Positions 1 through 9,102 of a stretch of 64,000 bases of DNA are shown here, piece by piece. The DNA comes from Aliihoeflea aestuarii (lineage in GTDB: Bacteria > Pseudomonadota > Alphaproteobacteria > Rhizobiales > Rhizobiaceae), in contig NZ_JAAAMK010000008.1 of NCBI RefSeq assembly GCF_024105665.1, positions 1-64,000 on the forward strand, given 5' to 3'. The notes under the pieces were generated by a model, which saw only the letters and a list, made by a program, of their open reading frames with translations, was not told where the DNA came from and searched no databases. Positions within the stretch are counted from its first letter, which is position 1; the number at the start of each line of letters is the position of its first letter. The position numbers and the translations under genes are program-made.

Positions 1-1
1 A

Positions 2-3000
2 TCGGCCGTCGCCCGGACGGCCGCTCCCCTTGCAGCACCGGCACCCGTTGCCATCGACAACGCTCAGGCGATCGACCAGGCGGCAGTGCTGCTTCTTCCC
101 CTTCTCGAACAGGGCAAGCCCATCACCACAGGCGCACTGCGCGCCGCCATGACGGAGAGCTCCGGCGGCACCGATGCCCAGGGATTCTGGATCTGGAAGG
201 ACGCCTATGAGGCGCTCGAAGCCGCACAGGTCCTGTTCATCCGCAGGTTCGGACCGGCGATCCTGCCCAGATCGGCCTCGCCGCAGGCGACGCTGGCGAT
301 GATGAAACGCATCGCCGAACTTGTTCCCACCCACACACGGCGCTCCGACGAGAGCCAGGCCATGCAGCAGCTGTCGACGCCGCTGCCGCTCGCCTTCGTC
401 ACCGCCCACGCAGCCGCGATCTGCTCTTCCGATCTCGTGCTCGAACCCTCGGCCGGGACCGGCCTTCTCGCCGTTCATGCCGAGATCGTCCGTGCTTCGC
501 TCGCCCTCAACGAGCTTGGCGCGACGCGCGCCGATCTGCTCGGCCTGATGTTTCCGCGTGTTCCGATCTCCCGACACGACGCAACCTATATCGACGATCA
601 TCTCGATGCCGGCATCGAGCCATCCGTCGTGCTGATGAACCCGCCTTTTTCGGTCGGCGCCTATGTCGACGGCCATGTCGCCGATGCGGCATGGCGGCAC
701 CTGTCATCGGCATTCGCACGGCTGCGGGTTGGCGGCCGTCTTGTCGCGATCACCGGCGCCGGGCTCTCGCCGGAAAACCCCAGATGGCGGCCTGCTTTCG
801 AGCGGTTGCAGCACCGGGGAACCATGCTCTTCACCGCTGCTATCGACGGCCGGGTCTATGCCCGACATGGAACCACCGCCGAAACCCGCCTGACGGTCAT
901 CGACAAGGTGCCAGCAGCCGACCCGTCCCGCTTCGTCGCCTCGCCCGGCAAGGCGATGGACGTCGAGACGCTGCTCTCCTGGATTGCCGATATCCCGCTC
1001 AGGACGCCCGGCGGCCATCCGAACTCGATCGGCGCCCTGTCGAACGGCATCTTACGCAAGGCCGCGATGCAAATGGCTGCCGCCCGATCTGCGGCGAAAG
1101 CCGCACCCATCGCCGCTTCAGCGGCCGCTCCGAAAGCCGTTCGGTCAGTCCGCCCAGTTGCCCGGGCGAAGCCCATCGGCCCGGACACCGCAAACATCGC
1201 CCCCGCGGCACCGCTTGCTTATGAGCTGCGCGACTGGATGCCGGAGGAAGGTGGCCGGCTCACCGACACGATCTATGAGCCCTATGCACTCCAGTCGATC
1301 CAAATTCCGCGGGCAAAGCCGCATCCGACGCCGCTGGTCCAGTCGGCCGCGATGGCTGCGGTCGCCCCGCCGAAGCCATCATACCGGCCTCTGCTGCCGG
1401 ATGCGATTATCGATGAAGGCCTACTGTCGGACGCACAACTCGAGAGCGTGATCTATGCGGGTGAAGCCCACTCCGCATATCTCTCCGGTGACTGGACGGT
1501 CGACGAAACCTGCGATGTGGTCTCGGCCGCCCCCGAAGGCGCCGAACGCGCGGTCCGGTTCCGCCGGGGATGGTTCCTGGGTGACGGAACCGGGTGCGGC
1601 AAGGGTCGACAGGTCGCCGGCATCATTTTGGACAATTGGCTTCAGGGCCGACGCCGTGCGATCTGGATCTCGAAGTCTGACAAGCTGCTCGAAGACGCCC
1701 AGCGCGACTGGGCAGCACTTGGCCAGGAACGTCTTCTCGTCCAGCCGCTCTCTCGCTTCCGGCAGGGAACGCCGATCCGCCTTGCCGAAGGCATCCTGTT
1801 CACCACTTACGCGACCCTGCGCTCGCAGGAACGCGAGGGCAAGAAGTCGCGGATTGCCCAGATCATCGATTGGATCGGAAGAGACTTCGATGGTGTGGTA
1901 GTGTTTGATGAAGCACACGCCATGGCCAATGCCGCGGGCAGCAAAGGCGAGCGTGGCGACGTGGCGCCCTCGCAGCAGGGCAGGGCAGGCCTGCGCCTGC
2001 AGCATGCGCTGCCCGACGCCCGTGTCGTCTACGTCTCCGCAACCGGCGCGACAGCGGTCGAAAACCTCGCCTATGCCCAGCGCCTCGGCATCTGGGGCAG
2101 TGAAGACTTTCCCTTCGCCAACCGTGCCGAGTTCGTGGCGGCCATCGAGGATGGCGGCGTCGCCGCCATGGAGGTTCTTGCCCGCGACCTCAAATCGCTT
2201 GGCCTTTATGCAGCGCGCTCGCTCTCCTATGACGGTGTCGAATACGACCTCCTCGAGCACGAACTGACCGAGGAGCAGATCCGCATCTACAATGCCTATG
2301 CGGACGCCTTCCAGGTCATCCACAACAACCTCAACGCGGCGCTCGAGGCGGCCAACATCACCAGTGACTCCGCCACGCTCAACCGCCACGCCAAGGCGGC
2401 AGCGCGATCGGCCTTCGAGAGCACCAAGCAGCGCTTCTTCAGCCATTTGATCACCTCGATGATGACGCCCACCCTGATCGGCGCGATCGAGCAGGACCGC
2501 GCCGATGGTCATTCGGCGGTGGTGCAGATCGTCTCTACCGGCGAGGCGCTGATGGAACGTCGGCTCGCCGAAATCCCGACCGAGGAATGGTCTGATCTGC
2601 ATGTTGACGTGACACCGCGCGAATATGTCGGCGGGTATTTGATGCACTCCTTCCCGACGCGGCTGTTCGAGGAATACTCCGATGCCGAGGGGAACGTCTA
2701 TTCGCGGTCCGTGCATGACGCGGAGGGCAACCCGGTCCAATGCCGGGAAGCCCTGCGCCGGCGCGACGAGATGATCGAGAGGCTCGCCTCGCTGCCGCCG
2801 GTCGGCAGTGCGCTCGACCAGATCATCCATCACTTCGGCACCGACACCGTCGCCGAGGTGACAGGCCGCTCGCGCCGTATCGTCAGGAAGACAGGCCGCG
2901 ACGGCATCGACCGGCTCGCCGTCGAGAACCGTCCCGGCTCTGCCAATCTCGCCGAGACCCAGAGTTTTATGGATGACGACAAGCGCGTGCTGATCTTTTC

Positions 3001-4441
3001 GGACGCCGGTGGCACCGGCCGATCCTACCACGCCGATCTCGGCGCAAAAAACCAGAGGTTGCGCAAGCACTATCTGCTCGAAGCCGGATGGCGCGCCGAC
3101 AACGCCATCCAGGGTCTCGGACGGACCCATCGCACCAACCAGGCGCAGCCACCCCTGTTCCGGCCGATGGCAGCGAACGTGAAGGCCGGCAAGCGCTTCC
3201 TCTCGACGATCGCACGACGGCTCGACACGTTGGGCGCGATCACGCGCGGTCAGCGCCAGACGGGCGGGGCAGGGTTGTTCCGCGCCGAGGACAATCTGGA
3301 AAGCCCCTATGCCCGCGCGGCATTGCGGCAGTTCTACATGCTGCTGCATCAGGGTAGGATCGAAGGCTACTCGCTGACCACTTTCGAGGCGGTCACCGGG
3401 CTGTCGCTAGCCACAGATGAAGGCGGGTTGCGCGACGAGTTGCCGCCGATCACGACCTGGCTCAACCGTCTGCTGGCGATGCGCATAGAGACCCAGAACC
3501 TGCTGTTCGAAGTGTTCGAGCAGTTGATGACGGCCAAGATCGAAGGCGCGGTTGCCGCCGGCGCCTACGACAAGGGTCTGGAGACGATCACGGCGGAGAG
3601 CATCACCGTCACCGATCGTCGGACGGTCTACACCCATCCGGTCTCGGGCGCGCAGTCGCATGTCCTCACCGTCGCCCGCAAGGACCGCATTCGCCCTCTC
3701 GGTTTGGTCGACGCGCTCGCGATCGAACGCGCCGAGCCGCAATCGGTCCTGCTCGCCAATACGCGGTCGAGACGCGCGGCGATCCAGTTGCCGACGGCGA
3801 GCCTGATGCTCGACGACGGAACGATCGAGCACCGTGTGCGCCTGCTTCGACCGACCGACGAGCAGCGCTTCGGCCTCGGTGCGCTTGCGGAAACCCACTG
3901 GCAACCCGTCGACCGCAAACTGTTCGCGGAACTCTGGGACGCCGAAGTCGCCGCCGTCCCGGAATTCACCACCAGCACCTTCCACATCGTCACCGGCTTG
4001 CTGCTGCCTATCTGGCGTCGGCTGCCGGACGACGACTGTCGTGTCTACCGGATCCAGACCGATGCCGGCGAACGCATTATCGGCCGCCATATCGCGCCGA
4101 CACTGGTCGCGACCATGCTCCGCAATCTCGGTCTCGACGATGTCCCGACCCTCGCACCGGACGAGGCATGGACCGGCCTGGCAGACGGCCGGATCGGGTT
4201 GCAGCTTGCCGATGGCCTGATCCTGCGCCGCAGCCGCGTCATGAACGACTACCGGGTCGAGTTGATCGGCTTCACCGATGCAATGGTCCCGCGCCTGAAG
4301 GCTCTCGGCCTGATTTCCGAGATCATCTCCTGGAAGCTCAGGCTGTTCATTCCGAACACGGCGCAAGGCTCCACCATGCTCGCCTCGCTTCTCGATCGTC
4401 ACACGCTGGTCGGTGTTACCGACCGCACGGCCGCAGCGTGA
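2..4441 (+). CDS. Strawberry-notch-type helicase fused to an N6-adenine-type DNA methyltransferase, 5' end outside window
   Basis: The reading frame is open to the left edge, so the true start lies upstream; the first possible start inside is GTG at 86, giving 1451 residues. Numbering from that GTG, a methyltransferase domain shows the SAM-binding motif EPSAGTG (about 120) and the catalytic motif NPPF (about 185). An SF2 helicase of the strawberry-notch type follows: Walker A GTGCGKG (about 500), DEAH (about 606), SATGAT (about 650), GGTGRS (about 974) and the motif VI-like GLGRTHR (about 1010). Related giant proteins are common on alphaproteobacterial plasmids and integrative elements, where they are suspected of DNA modification or anti-restriction roles; that role is inference. 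It is followed 12 bp later by the Toprim gene, probably in one operon. Confidence 0.88.
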   Translation, partial: SAVARTAAPLAAPAPVAIDNAQAIDQAAVLLLPLLEQGKPITTGALRAAMTESSGGTDAQGFWIWKDAYEALEAAQVLFIRRFGPAILPRSASPQATLAMMKRIAELVPTHTRRSDESQAMQQLSTPLPLAFVTAHAAAICSSDLVLEPSAGTGLLAVHAEIVRASLALNELGATRADLLGLMFPRVPISRHDATYIDDHLDAGIEPSVVLMNPPFSVGAYVDGHVADAAWRHLSSAFARLRVGGRLVAITGAGLSPENPRWRPAFERLQHRGTMLFTAAIDGRVYARHGTTAETRLTVIDKVPAADPSRFVASPGKAMDVETLLSWIADIPLRTPGGHPNSIGALSNGILRKAAMQMAAARSAAKAAPIAASAAAPKAVRSVRPVARAKPIGPDTANIAPAAPLAYELRDWMPEEGGRLTDTIYEPYALQSIQIPRAKPHPTPLVQSAAMAAVAPPKPSYRPLLPDAIIDEGLLSDAQLESVIYAGEAHSAYLSGDWTVDETCDVVSAAPEGAERAVRFRRGWFLGDGTGCGKGRQVAGIILDNWLQGRRRAIWISKSDKLLEDAQRDWAALGQERLLVQPLSRFRQGTPIRLAEGILFTTYATLRSQEREGKKSRIAQIIDWIGRDFDGVVVFDEAHAMANAAGSKGERGDVAPSQQGRAGLRLQHALPDARVVYVSATGATAVENLAYAQRLGIWGSEDFPFANRAEFVAAIEDGGVAAMEVLARDLKSLGLYAARSLSYDGVEYDLLEHELTEEQIRIYNAYADAFQVIHNNLNAALEAANITSDSATLNRHAKAAARSAFESTKQRFFSHLITSMMTPTLIGAIEQDRADGHSAVVQIVSTGEALMERRLAEIPTEEWSDLHVDVTPREYVGGYLMHSFPTRLFEEYSDAEGNVYSRSVHDAEGNPVQCREALRRRDEMIERLASLPPVGSALDQIIHHFGTDTVAEVTGRSRRIVRKTGRDGIDRLAVENRPGSANLAETQSFMDDDKRVLIFSDAGGTGRSYHADLGAKNQRLRKHYLLEAGWRADNAIQGLGRTHRTNQAQPPLFRPMAANVKAGKRFLSTIARRLDTLGAITRGQRQTGGAGLFRAEDNLESPYARAALRQFYMLLHQGRIEGYSLTTFEAVTGLSLATDEGGLRDELPPITTWLNRLLAMRIETQNLLFEVFEQLMTAKIEGAVAAGAYDKGLETITAESITVTDRRTVYTHPVSGAQSHVLTVARKDRIRPLGLVDALAIERAEPQSVLLANTRSRRAAIQLPTASLMLDDGTIEHRVRLLRPTDEQRFGLGALAETHWQPVDRKLFAELWDAEVAAVPEFTTSTFHIVTGLLLPIWRRLPDDDCRVYRIQTDAGERIIGRHIAPTLVATMLRNLGLDDVPTLAPDEAWTGLADGRIGLQLADGLILRRSRVMNDYRVELIGFTDAMVPRLKALGLISEIISWKLRLFIPNTAQGSTMLASLLDRHTLVGVTDRTAAA

Positions 4442-4453
4442 ACGGAGGCGATC

Positions 4454-5503
4454 ATGACCGGCTCGGCCTCCGAACTGGCGCGCCGTCTAGGCGAATATGC
4501 CGAGGCGGTGTGCCGCGAGTATCTCTCCAAGGGTCATCGCTCCGGCAATCACTGGATCGTCGGCGACGTGCGCAATACGCGCGGCCGATCCATGCATGTG
4601 CGGCTGAAAGCAAACGCAAAGGGTCCAGCAGGCAAATGGGTCGATGAATCGAACGGCGAACATGGCGATCTGCTCGATGTGATCCGCGAAACCTGCGGCC
4701 TCATCGAGTTCCGCGAGGTCGCCGATGAAGCGCGTCGCTTCCTCGCCATGCCGCGGCCAGAATCCCAATCCAGACCATCTGGCGCCACGCGCGAACCACC
4801 TGCGGCGCGCGGCTCTCCAGACGCTGCGCGGCGCCTCTTCGCCATGTCGAAGCAGATCGCCGGCACACTTGCCGAACGCTATCTCGCCGGCCGCGGCATT
4901 TTGCTGGCCGCGCCTGAGCGCACCTTGCGCTTCCACCCTAGCTGCTATTACCGGGATCTCGTGACGGGCGAGACGCTGACCCTGCCCGCATTGATCGCGG
5001 CCGTGAACGGCCTCGACGGACGTATCGCCGGGGTCCAGCGCACCTGGCTCGATCCGGCAGGCAACGGCAAGGCGCCCGTCGCTGATCCGCGCCGGTCGCT
5101 CGGTCACCTGCTCGGCAACGGCATCTGGCTTGGCCTCGATCCCGGTGTGCCCGTTCCAGTGATGGCCGCCGGCGAAGGTTTCGAGACGATGGCGTCGCTG
5201 AGGACGCTGATGCCGGCGCTGCCGGTGGCCGCGGCCACCTCGGCCAATCACCTCGCGGGCCTGACCTTCCCGCCTGGCTGCCGTCGCCTCTACATCGCGG
5301 CCGATGCGGACGCCGCCGGCCGGCATGGCATCGAGCGTCTCAGCCAGCGCGCCGGTGAGGCCGGGATCCTCGCTCTGGCGTTACGGCCGCAGCTCGGCGA
5401 CTTCAACGACGATCTGCGCCATCTCGGCCCGGCCCATCTCGCGGCATGCCTGCGCGAACAGCTCGTGCCGGAGGATGCCCGTCTGTTCCTGCCGCCCGCA
5501 TGA
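4454..5503 (+). CDS. Toprim-domain protein (primase-like)
   Basis: A 349-residue protein. The N-terminal part has a conserved WIVGDVRN / GKWVDESNGEHGDLLD pattern found in plasmid Toprim proteins. The C-terminal half contains a Toprim core: the acidic motif in AAGEGFETM (about residue 237) and the DxD-type motif in AADADAAG (about 281). Toprim domains coordinate Mg2+ in primases and topoisomerases; without a recognisable primase zinc finger or helicase domain, the reaction here is not certain. ATG at 4454 is preceded by GGAGG. It lies 12 bp after the helicase/methylase gene, suggesting joint action on plasmid DNA during establishment or replication. Confidence 0.8.
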   Translation: MTGSASELARRLGEYAEAVCREYLSKGHRSGNHWIVGDVRNTRGRSMHVRLKANAKGPAGKWVDESNGEHGDLLDVIRETCGLIEFREVADEARRFLAMPRPESQSRPSGATREPPAARGSPDAARRLFAMSKQIAGTLAERYLAGRGILLAAPERTLRFHPSCYYRDLVTGETLTLPALIAAVNGLDGRIAGVQRTWLDPAGNGKAPVADPRRSLGHLLGNGIWLGLDPGVPVPVMAAGEGFETMASLRTLMPALPVAAATSANHLAGLTFPPGCRRLYIAADADAAGRHGIERLSQRAGEAGILALALRPQLGDFNDDLRHLGPAHLAACLREQLVPEDARLFLPPA

Positions 5504-5754
5504 CCGGTTCCGGCCGGCAGGCGGCAGGCGGGCAGGGGCGGCGTCACCGCAACGCCCGCAGGCATGGCGGAGGTCCATCGGAGAGGCCGCGCCCGCGGCC
5601 TGCCGAGAGGCGATCCCTGCCACTCCCCGGTCACGGCCGCAACGGCTGCGCCGTCCTCCGCTTCACTCCGGCCTTCGGTGCGGCCGCGCCCTGGGCGCGG
5701 CCGGGTTTCGCTGTCAGGCCGCGATCGGCGCGGCACAACCGACGGAGACACGCC

Positions 5755-6696
5755 ATGACGTACGAGCTTCCTTTCGACGACGTCTACGAGCCCTACCACG
5801 CCTCCTCGCCGACCGACCGCGTCATCCTCGAACTGCAGATGTACGGCCATCGCCCGCATCAGGACGAGCCCGATCCCCGCCCGTTGCCCGACGACGAGGT
5901 GATCCGTGCCGGCCTCGCCGGGATCGTCGAGACCTTCGCCGGCATGCTCGGCGACACCAGGCTCGAACCCGACCTCGACGACCTGCTCTGGTCCTTCGCC
6001 AATCTCTTCCACCGCGCCGCCGAGCGCGTCGCCCGCAACCTCGACCGCAACGAGGAAGCGCAGCGATCGAGCCAGGGAGAGCAGGACGGCTCCGAGGTGA
6101 AGTCCGTCGAGCTGGAACGGCTCACGGCCGAGGGCACCACCTATATCGAGCGCCGCAACGTGCTGGAAATCATGCGCGACGAGGCCGCCGACCTCTACGA
6201 GGCGCAAACAGGGTCGGCATGGCGGCCGCGCACCGGGTCCAAGGTCTCCCATCAGGCGATGACGTCGGCGGTGATCGACTCCCGGGACTTCCTCGCCGCA
6301 CGCCGCCGCGCCGAGACCGAGGTGCTGGTGCCCGCTGGTACCAAGATCGCCTTCGCCGGCGGTCTCGATTGCAACGATCACGATCGGATCTGGGAGGCGC
6401 TCGACAAGGCCCATGAGAAGCACCCGGACATGGTGCTGCTCCATGGCGGCAGCCCGCGCGGCGCCGAGCGCATCGCCGCCTGCTGGGCGGAGAACCGCAA
6501 GGTCACGCAGATCGCCTTCAAGCCCGACTGGAACCGGCACGCCAAGGCCGCACCCTTCCGCCGCAACGATCAGCTGCTGTCCGTCGTGCCCTACGGCCTA
6601 ATCGTCTTCCCCGGCTCCGGCATCACCGAGAACCTCGCCGACAAGGCACGCCGCCTTGGCATCCCCGTCTGGCGCTTCACCGAGGGTGGCGCGTGA
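5755..6696 (+). CDS. DUF2493 (SLOG superfamily) protein
   Basis: 313 residues. ATG at 5755 is chosen because GGAG lies just upstream and the sequence turns protein-like there; the frame is open for 309 bp further upstream. The N-terminal 200 residues are acidic and helical. The C-terminal part matches DUF2493: KIAFAGGLDCNDHDRIWEAL, then the nucleotide-binding stretch LLHGGSPRGAERIA and the closing VVPYGLIVFPGSG. SLOG-type Rossmann folds bind or cleave nucleotide derivatives and occur in conflict systems; the substrate is unknown. A hairpin overlaps its stop codon. It is followed by a toxin-antitoxin pair and, further on, a second SLOG-type gene. Confidence 0.85.
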   Translation: MTYELPFDDVYEPYHASSPTDRVILELQMYGHRPHQDEPDPRPLPDDEVIRAGLAGIVETFAGMLGDTRLEPDLDDLLWSFANLFHRAAERVARNLDRNEEAQRSSQGEQDGSEVKSVELERLTAEGTTYIERRNVLEIMRDEAADLYEAQTGSAWRPRTGSKVSHQAMTSAVIDSRDFLAARRRAETEVLVPAGTKIAFAGGLDCNDHDRIWEALDKAHEKHPDMVLLHGGSPRGAERIAACWAENRKVTQIAFKPDWNRHAKAAPFRRNDQLLSVVPYGLIVFPGSGITENLADKARRLGIPVWRFTEGGA

Positions 6697-6712
6697 GCGC
6701 CACCTCCCTTTT
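6685..6712 (+). terminator. Terminator at the end of the DUF2493 gene
   Basis: An 8-bp perfect stem GGTGGCGC / GCGCCACC with loop GTGA is followed by TCCCTTTT. The stop codon of the upstream gene lies in the loop, so the last codons form the left arm. Confidence 0.65.
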
Positions 6713-6724
6713 ACCGCGTCGAAG

Positions 6725-6750
6725 AACCCGACTGTCTGCGCGGTCGGGTT
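6725..6750 (+). terminator. Second hairpin, possible backup terminator
   Basis: AACCCGAC (6725-6732) pairs perfectly with GTCGGGTT (6743-6750) around a 10-nt loop, 12 bp after the first terminator. There is no long T run, so termination is less certain. It could separate the toxin-antitoxin operon from upstream transcription. Confidence 0.4.
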
Positions 6751-6808
6751 TGTCGCGCGCATAGCTTCCTGGATCCGCCGCTCTGGTGTCATACCGTCAG
6801 AGCTTTTC

Positions 6809-6836
6809 TTGCAAATCGGGAAAATCGGGATAAAAT
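6809..6836 (+). promoter_or_regulatory. Promoter of the Phd/PemK-like operon
   Basis: TTGCAA (6809-6814), 16-bp spacer, TAAAAT (6831-6836), 23 bp before the antitoxin ATG. The spacer and its surroundings contain a direct repeat of AATCGGGA, a plausible operator for autoregulation by the antitoxin. Confidence 0.6.
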
Positions 6837-6859
6837 GGAGTTCGATAAGGAGCTATGGC

Positions 6860-7120
6860 ATGCGACAGTTCACGACAGGCGATCTCAACAAGCAGGTAGG
6901 CGACGTCACCGATGCCGCCAGCCGCGAACCGATTGTGCTGACCAAGCACCGCAAACCCCGCTTCGTGCTTATGAGCTACGAGCATTATGAGCGGATGCGT
7001 ACAGGCCGGAATCCGCGTCGCGCCTATCCCGTCTCCGAGATGCCGCAGGAGCACAAGGACCTCTTCGCCGGGGAGATCGACCGGCTCGCGCGCGGCGAGG
7101 GCTATGACGATGAGCCGTGA
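6860..7120 (+). CDS. Phd/YefM-family antitoxin
   Basis: 86 residues. ATG at 6860 follows AAGGAG at 6847-6852. The N-terminus (MRQFTTGDLNKQVGDVTDAA) and the following EPIVLTKHRKPRFVLMSYEHYERM are typical of Phd/YefM antitoxins: an N-terminal DNA-binding fold and a disordered C-terminal tail that covers the toxin. Its 3' end overlaps the next gene by 11 bp, the usual antitoxin-first arrangement. Expected to repress its own promoter, whose direct repeat lies at 6814-6830. Confidence 0.85.
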   Translation: MRQFTTGDLNKQVGDVTDAASREPIVLTKHRKPRFVLMSYEHYERMRTGRNPRRAYPVSEMPQEHKDLFAGEIDRLARGEGYDDEP

Positions 7121-7529
7121 ATACCTGCCCGGTCAGATCATCGCCTATCCCTATCTCTGGGCATGGCAGCAGGATCGCGGCGAGACCGAAGGCCGCAAGA
7201 ACCGGCCGACCTGTGTCATCGTCGCCGTGCGCGACGTGAACGACGAACTCACGCATCTAGCGCTGCTAGCCATCACCACGCAGCCGCCGCAGGGCGGTCG
7301 CATGGCGCTGGACATCCCGGAGATAGAGCGCCAGCGCGCCGGACTCGGCGACCTCAAGCGATGCTGGATCGTCGTCGACGAATACAATTATGATATCGCC
7401 GAGCGCTCCTGGTACATCGAGCCGGGCAGCCATGTCCTCGGCCGTTTCAGCAAAGCCTTCGTGATGAAGGTTGCGACCGCCTTTGCCCAAGCACGACAAT
7501 CGGGACGTCGCATCAGCCGCCTGGATTGA
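7110..7529 (+). CDS. Probable toxin of a type II pair, PemK/MazF-like
   Basis: 139 residues from ATG 7110; ATG 7104 is an in-frame alternative. The N-terminal GQIIAYPYLW followed by EGRKNRPTCVIVAV resembles the first strands of PemK/MazF endoribonucleases, and LLAITTQPP fits the next strand, but similarity fades in the C-terminal half (VVDEYNYD, FSKAFVMKVATAFAQA). The link to a Phd-type antitoxin is strong from position (11-bp overlap). The predicted role is mRNA cleavage upon loss of antitoxin; catalytic residues were not assigned with confidence. Confidence 0.7.
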   Translation: MSREYLPGQIIAYPYLWAWQQDRGETEGRKNRPTCVIVAVRDVNDELTHLALLAITTQPPQGGRMALDIPEIERQRAGLGDLKRCWIVVDEYNYDIAERSWYIEPGSHVLGRFSKAFVMKVATAFAQARQSGRRISRLD

Positions 7530-7865
7530 CAGGTGTTGACCGATCGGGCTGACCGACGACGCTGATTTCTTTGCCCATTCAGTCATTGTCATCGCGAGTC
7601 GACGCCGAGCGCTCCTTGCACGGTTGGTCCTTCTTCCTCGTGGGAAAATCTGTCGATTCTCCTGCGCTATGCGCGCTGACTGAAGTTCCCGTCTCCCGAT
7701 CTGTCAGAGCGCGCCGGCCTGCGGCCGGCCGGGCTCTACTCGCGGTGTGCCGCCGCTCCCCGAGCCGGGTTCGCCGTCTCGGCCTTAGGTGACGATCCCT
7801 CGCGCGGGAGAGAGGGAGAGGAGAGCCGGGCCGGGGTGGTTGATTTGAGAGAAAGGAAAGCGACC
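7530..7865. other. Intergenic stretch without a supported gene
   Basis: 336 bp of GC-rich sequence between the toxin and the second SLOG gene. No reading frame with plausible composition was seen. Positions 7718-7800 match a diverged copy at 12875-12960 (separate entries). A purine-rich run just before 7866 includes the ribosome site for the next gene. Confidence 0.6.
7718..7800 (+). repeat. Intergenic repeat, copy A
   Basis: Shares with 12875-12960 the blocks CCTGCGGCCG, CCGGGCTCTA, a CCGCTC block and GACGATCCC / AACGATCCC at the end, in the same order and orientation. Copies differ by small indels. The repeat lies in non-coding sequence in both places. Confidence 0.55.
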
Positions 7866-8399
7866 ATGGCGATGATATTTTTGGGCGGCTCACGCGACAT
7901 CTTTGAACTGCCGTTCCCCGCGATCGAACGGATCGGCGCAATCGTCTCGGCCGAGCACGGTGTGCTGATCGGCGATGCGCCGGGAGCCGACGCCGAGATG
8001 CAGGGCCTGCTCGCAGGCTACAACTACGAGCATGTCGGCGTCTTCCATTCCGGAGCAGAACCCCGCAACAATCTCGGCGACTGGGCTGCCTATCGCATTC
8101 CCCCACCGGACGATGCGCAAGGCTTTGCCGTCCACGCCGGGAAGGACCGCGAAATGGCTCGCCGCGCCGACTTCGGTCTGATGATCTGGGACGGCGCATC
8201 CCCGGGCACCTGCCTCAACATGCTGCGCCTTGCCGTGATCGGCAGCCCCTGCGTCGTCTACGACATGATGCGCGGCAGGGTTGCGACAATCCACAACATC
8301 GAGAATTGGCAGGCCATGGTGCACCATGCTGGATCTGACGTGCGCCGCGAGGTCGATGCACGCATGACGGCGGACGAGCGCCTCGCACTGGCCGACTGA
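7866..8399 (+). CDS. SLOG-type nucleotide-binding protein
   Basis: 177 residues from ATG 7866, preceded by AAAGGA; the frame is open from 7836 but upstream codons do not look coding. Starts MAMIFLGGSRDIFELP, with a glycine-rich turn after the first strand, then VLIGDAPGADAEMQ, the typical SLOG/DUF2493 phosphate-binding motif, and later ADFGLMIWDGASPGTCLNML and SPCVVYDM, matching the C-terminal strands of the fold. Predicted cytosolic. It is the second SLOG-type gene within 1.2 kb. Function unknown; a role in sensing or making a nucleotide signal is inference from the fold. Confidence 0.72.
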   Translation: MAMIFLGGSRDIFELPFPAIERIGAIVSAEHGVLIGDAPGADAEMQGLLAGYNYEHVGVFHSGAEPRNNLGDWAAYRIPPPDDAQGFAVHAGKDREMARRADFGLMIWDGASPGTCLNMLRLAVIGSPCVVYDMMRGRVATIHNIENWQAMVHHAGSDVRREVDARMTADERLALAD

Positions 8400-8906
8400 T
8401 CGCGGCGAGCCGACAGACACCAGATCGCGACCGGGGCGGCTAATACCGTCCGCGCTGACCCGGCCGCAGGCGTTCACCGGCTCCTTTGCGAAGCCGACCC
8501 GTCGCAGCCTGCCGGCAATCCTCAGAAACGTCCTGCCTGTCTGCCGCGCCCGCGGGTAGGGCGGTTACGGGATCAGGCAGCGCATTCCCGGCTGCAGCGC
8601 TTGACCCGGGAAGTACCCGGCCGGCGCCGCGACAGAGCGTCACCAGCCGCAGCGACCGCGGGACCGGACGCGTGACGGAAGACGGGGCAGGGACCTCCGC
8701 GCGGGGTAGTCGGGCGCGGGACGGTGATGAAGGGGCAGGCTCGCAGCCGGGCAAACCGCACTCCTGATTGCCGCGCCGGGGCAGTGGGGATTGCGATGGT
8801 GGCCGGGGGGTGCCTCGCCGTCGGTCACATCCGGTCCATTCCCTTTTCATGTCGCCTTTGTAGAGGACCGCCTGCCTTATGCGGTCAACCCCGTTGGGGT
8901 ACTCTC

Positions 8907-9032
8907 GACAAAAATTCAGGAAAATTCGATTTTCGTTTTTGGTTACGGGCCAGGCACTTTCCTTCCCGCAAGCGGGGCCCTTGAAAGTGCGGCCCGCCGA
9001 TTTCGGCAAATAGAATTTTCCAGAATTTGTGC
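8907..9032. repeat. Long imperfect inverted repeat
   Basis: The left arm (from 8907) reads GACAAAAATTCAGGAAAATT and continues with CACTTTCC at about 8956; the right arm, read on the minus strand from 9032, has GGCACAAATTCTGGAAAATT and later GCACTTTC. The two arms of roughly 60 bp are alike along their length with scattered mismatches and end around a short GC-rich centre near 8967-8975. It could be a structured RNA, a small non-autonomous mobile repeat or a replication/transfer site. Confidence 0.6.
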
Positions 9033-9060
9033 CGAGATGACCGCAGCAGGACGGCCCTCT

Positions 9061-9102
9061 CCTTCGACGCCATCGGGAATGGTCCCGATGCAACCGAAGG
9101 AG
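9061..9102 (+). promoter_or_regulatory. Hairpin that pairs with the ribosome binding site of DUF736
   Basis: Outer stem CCTTCG (9061-9066) / CGAAGG (9095-9100); inner stem CATCGGGA (9071-9078) / TCCCGATG (9083-9090). The right outer arm contains most of the AAGGAG at 9097-9102 that serves ATG 9113, so folding would hide the ribosome site. Confidence 0.55.

Noticed and set aside
1421-3349. 642-aa open frame on the minus strand
   Set aside because: Lies fully inside the helicase/methylase gene, lacks a ribosome site and has shadow-type composition; the plus frame has clear motifs.
5446-5754. N-terminal extension of the DUF2493 protein
   Set aside because: Arginine/proline-rich, overlaps the Toprim gene and has no ribosome site; ATG 5755 follows GGAG.
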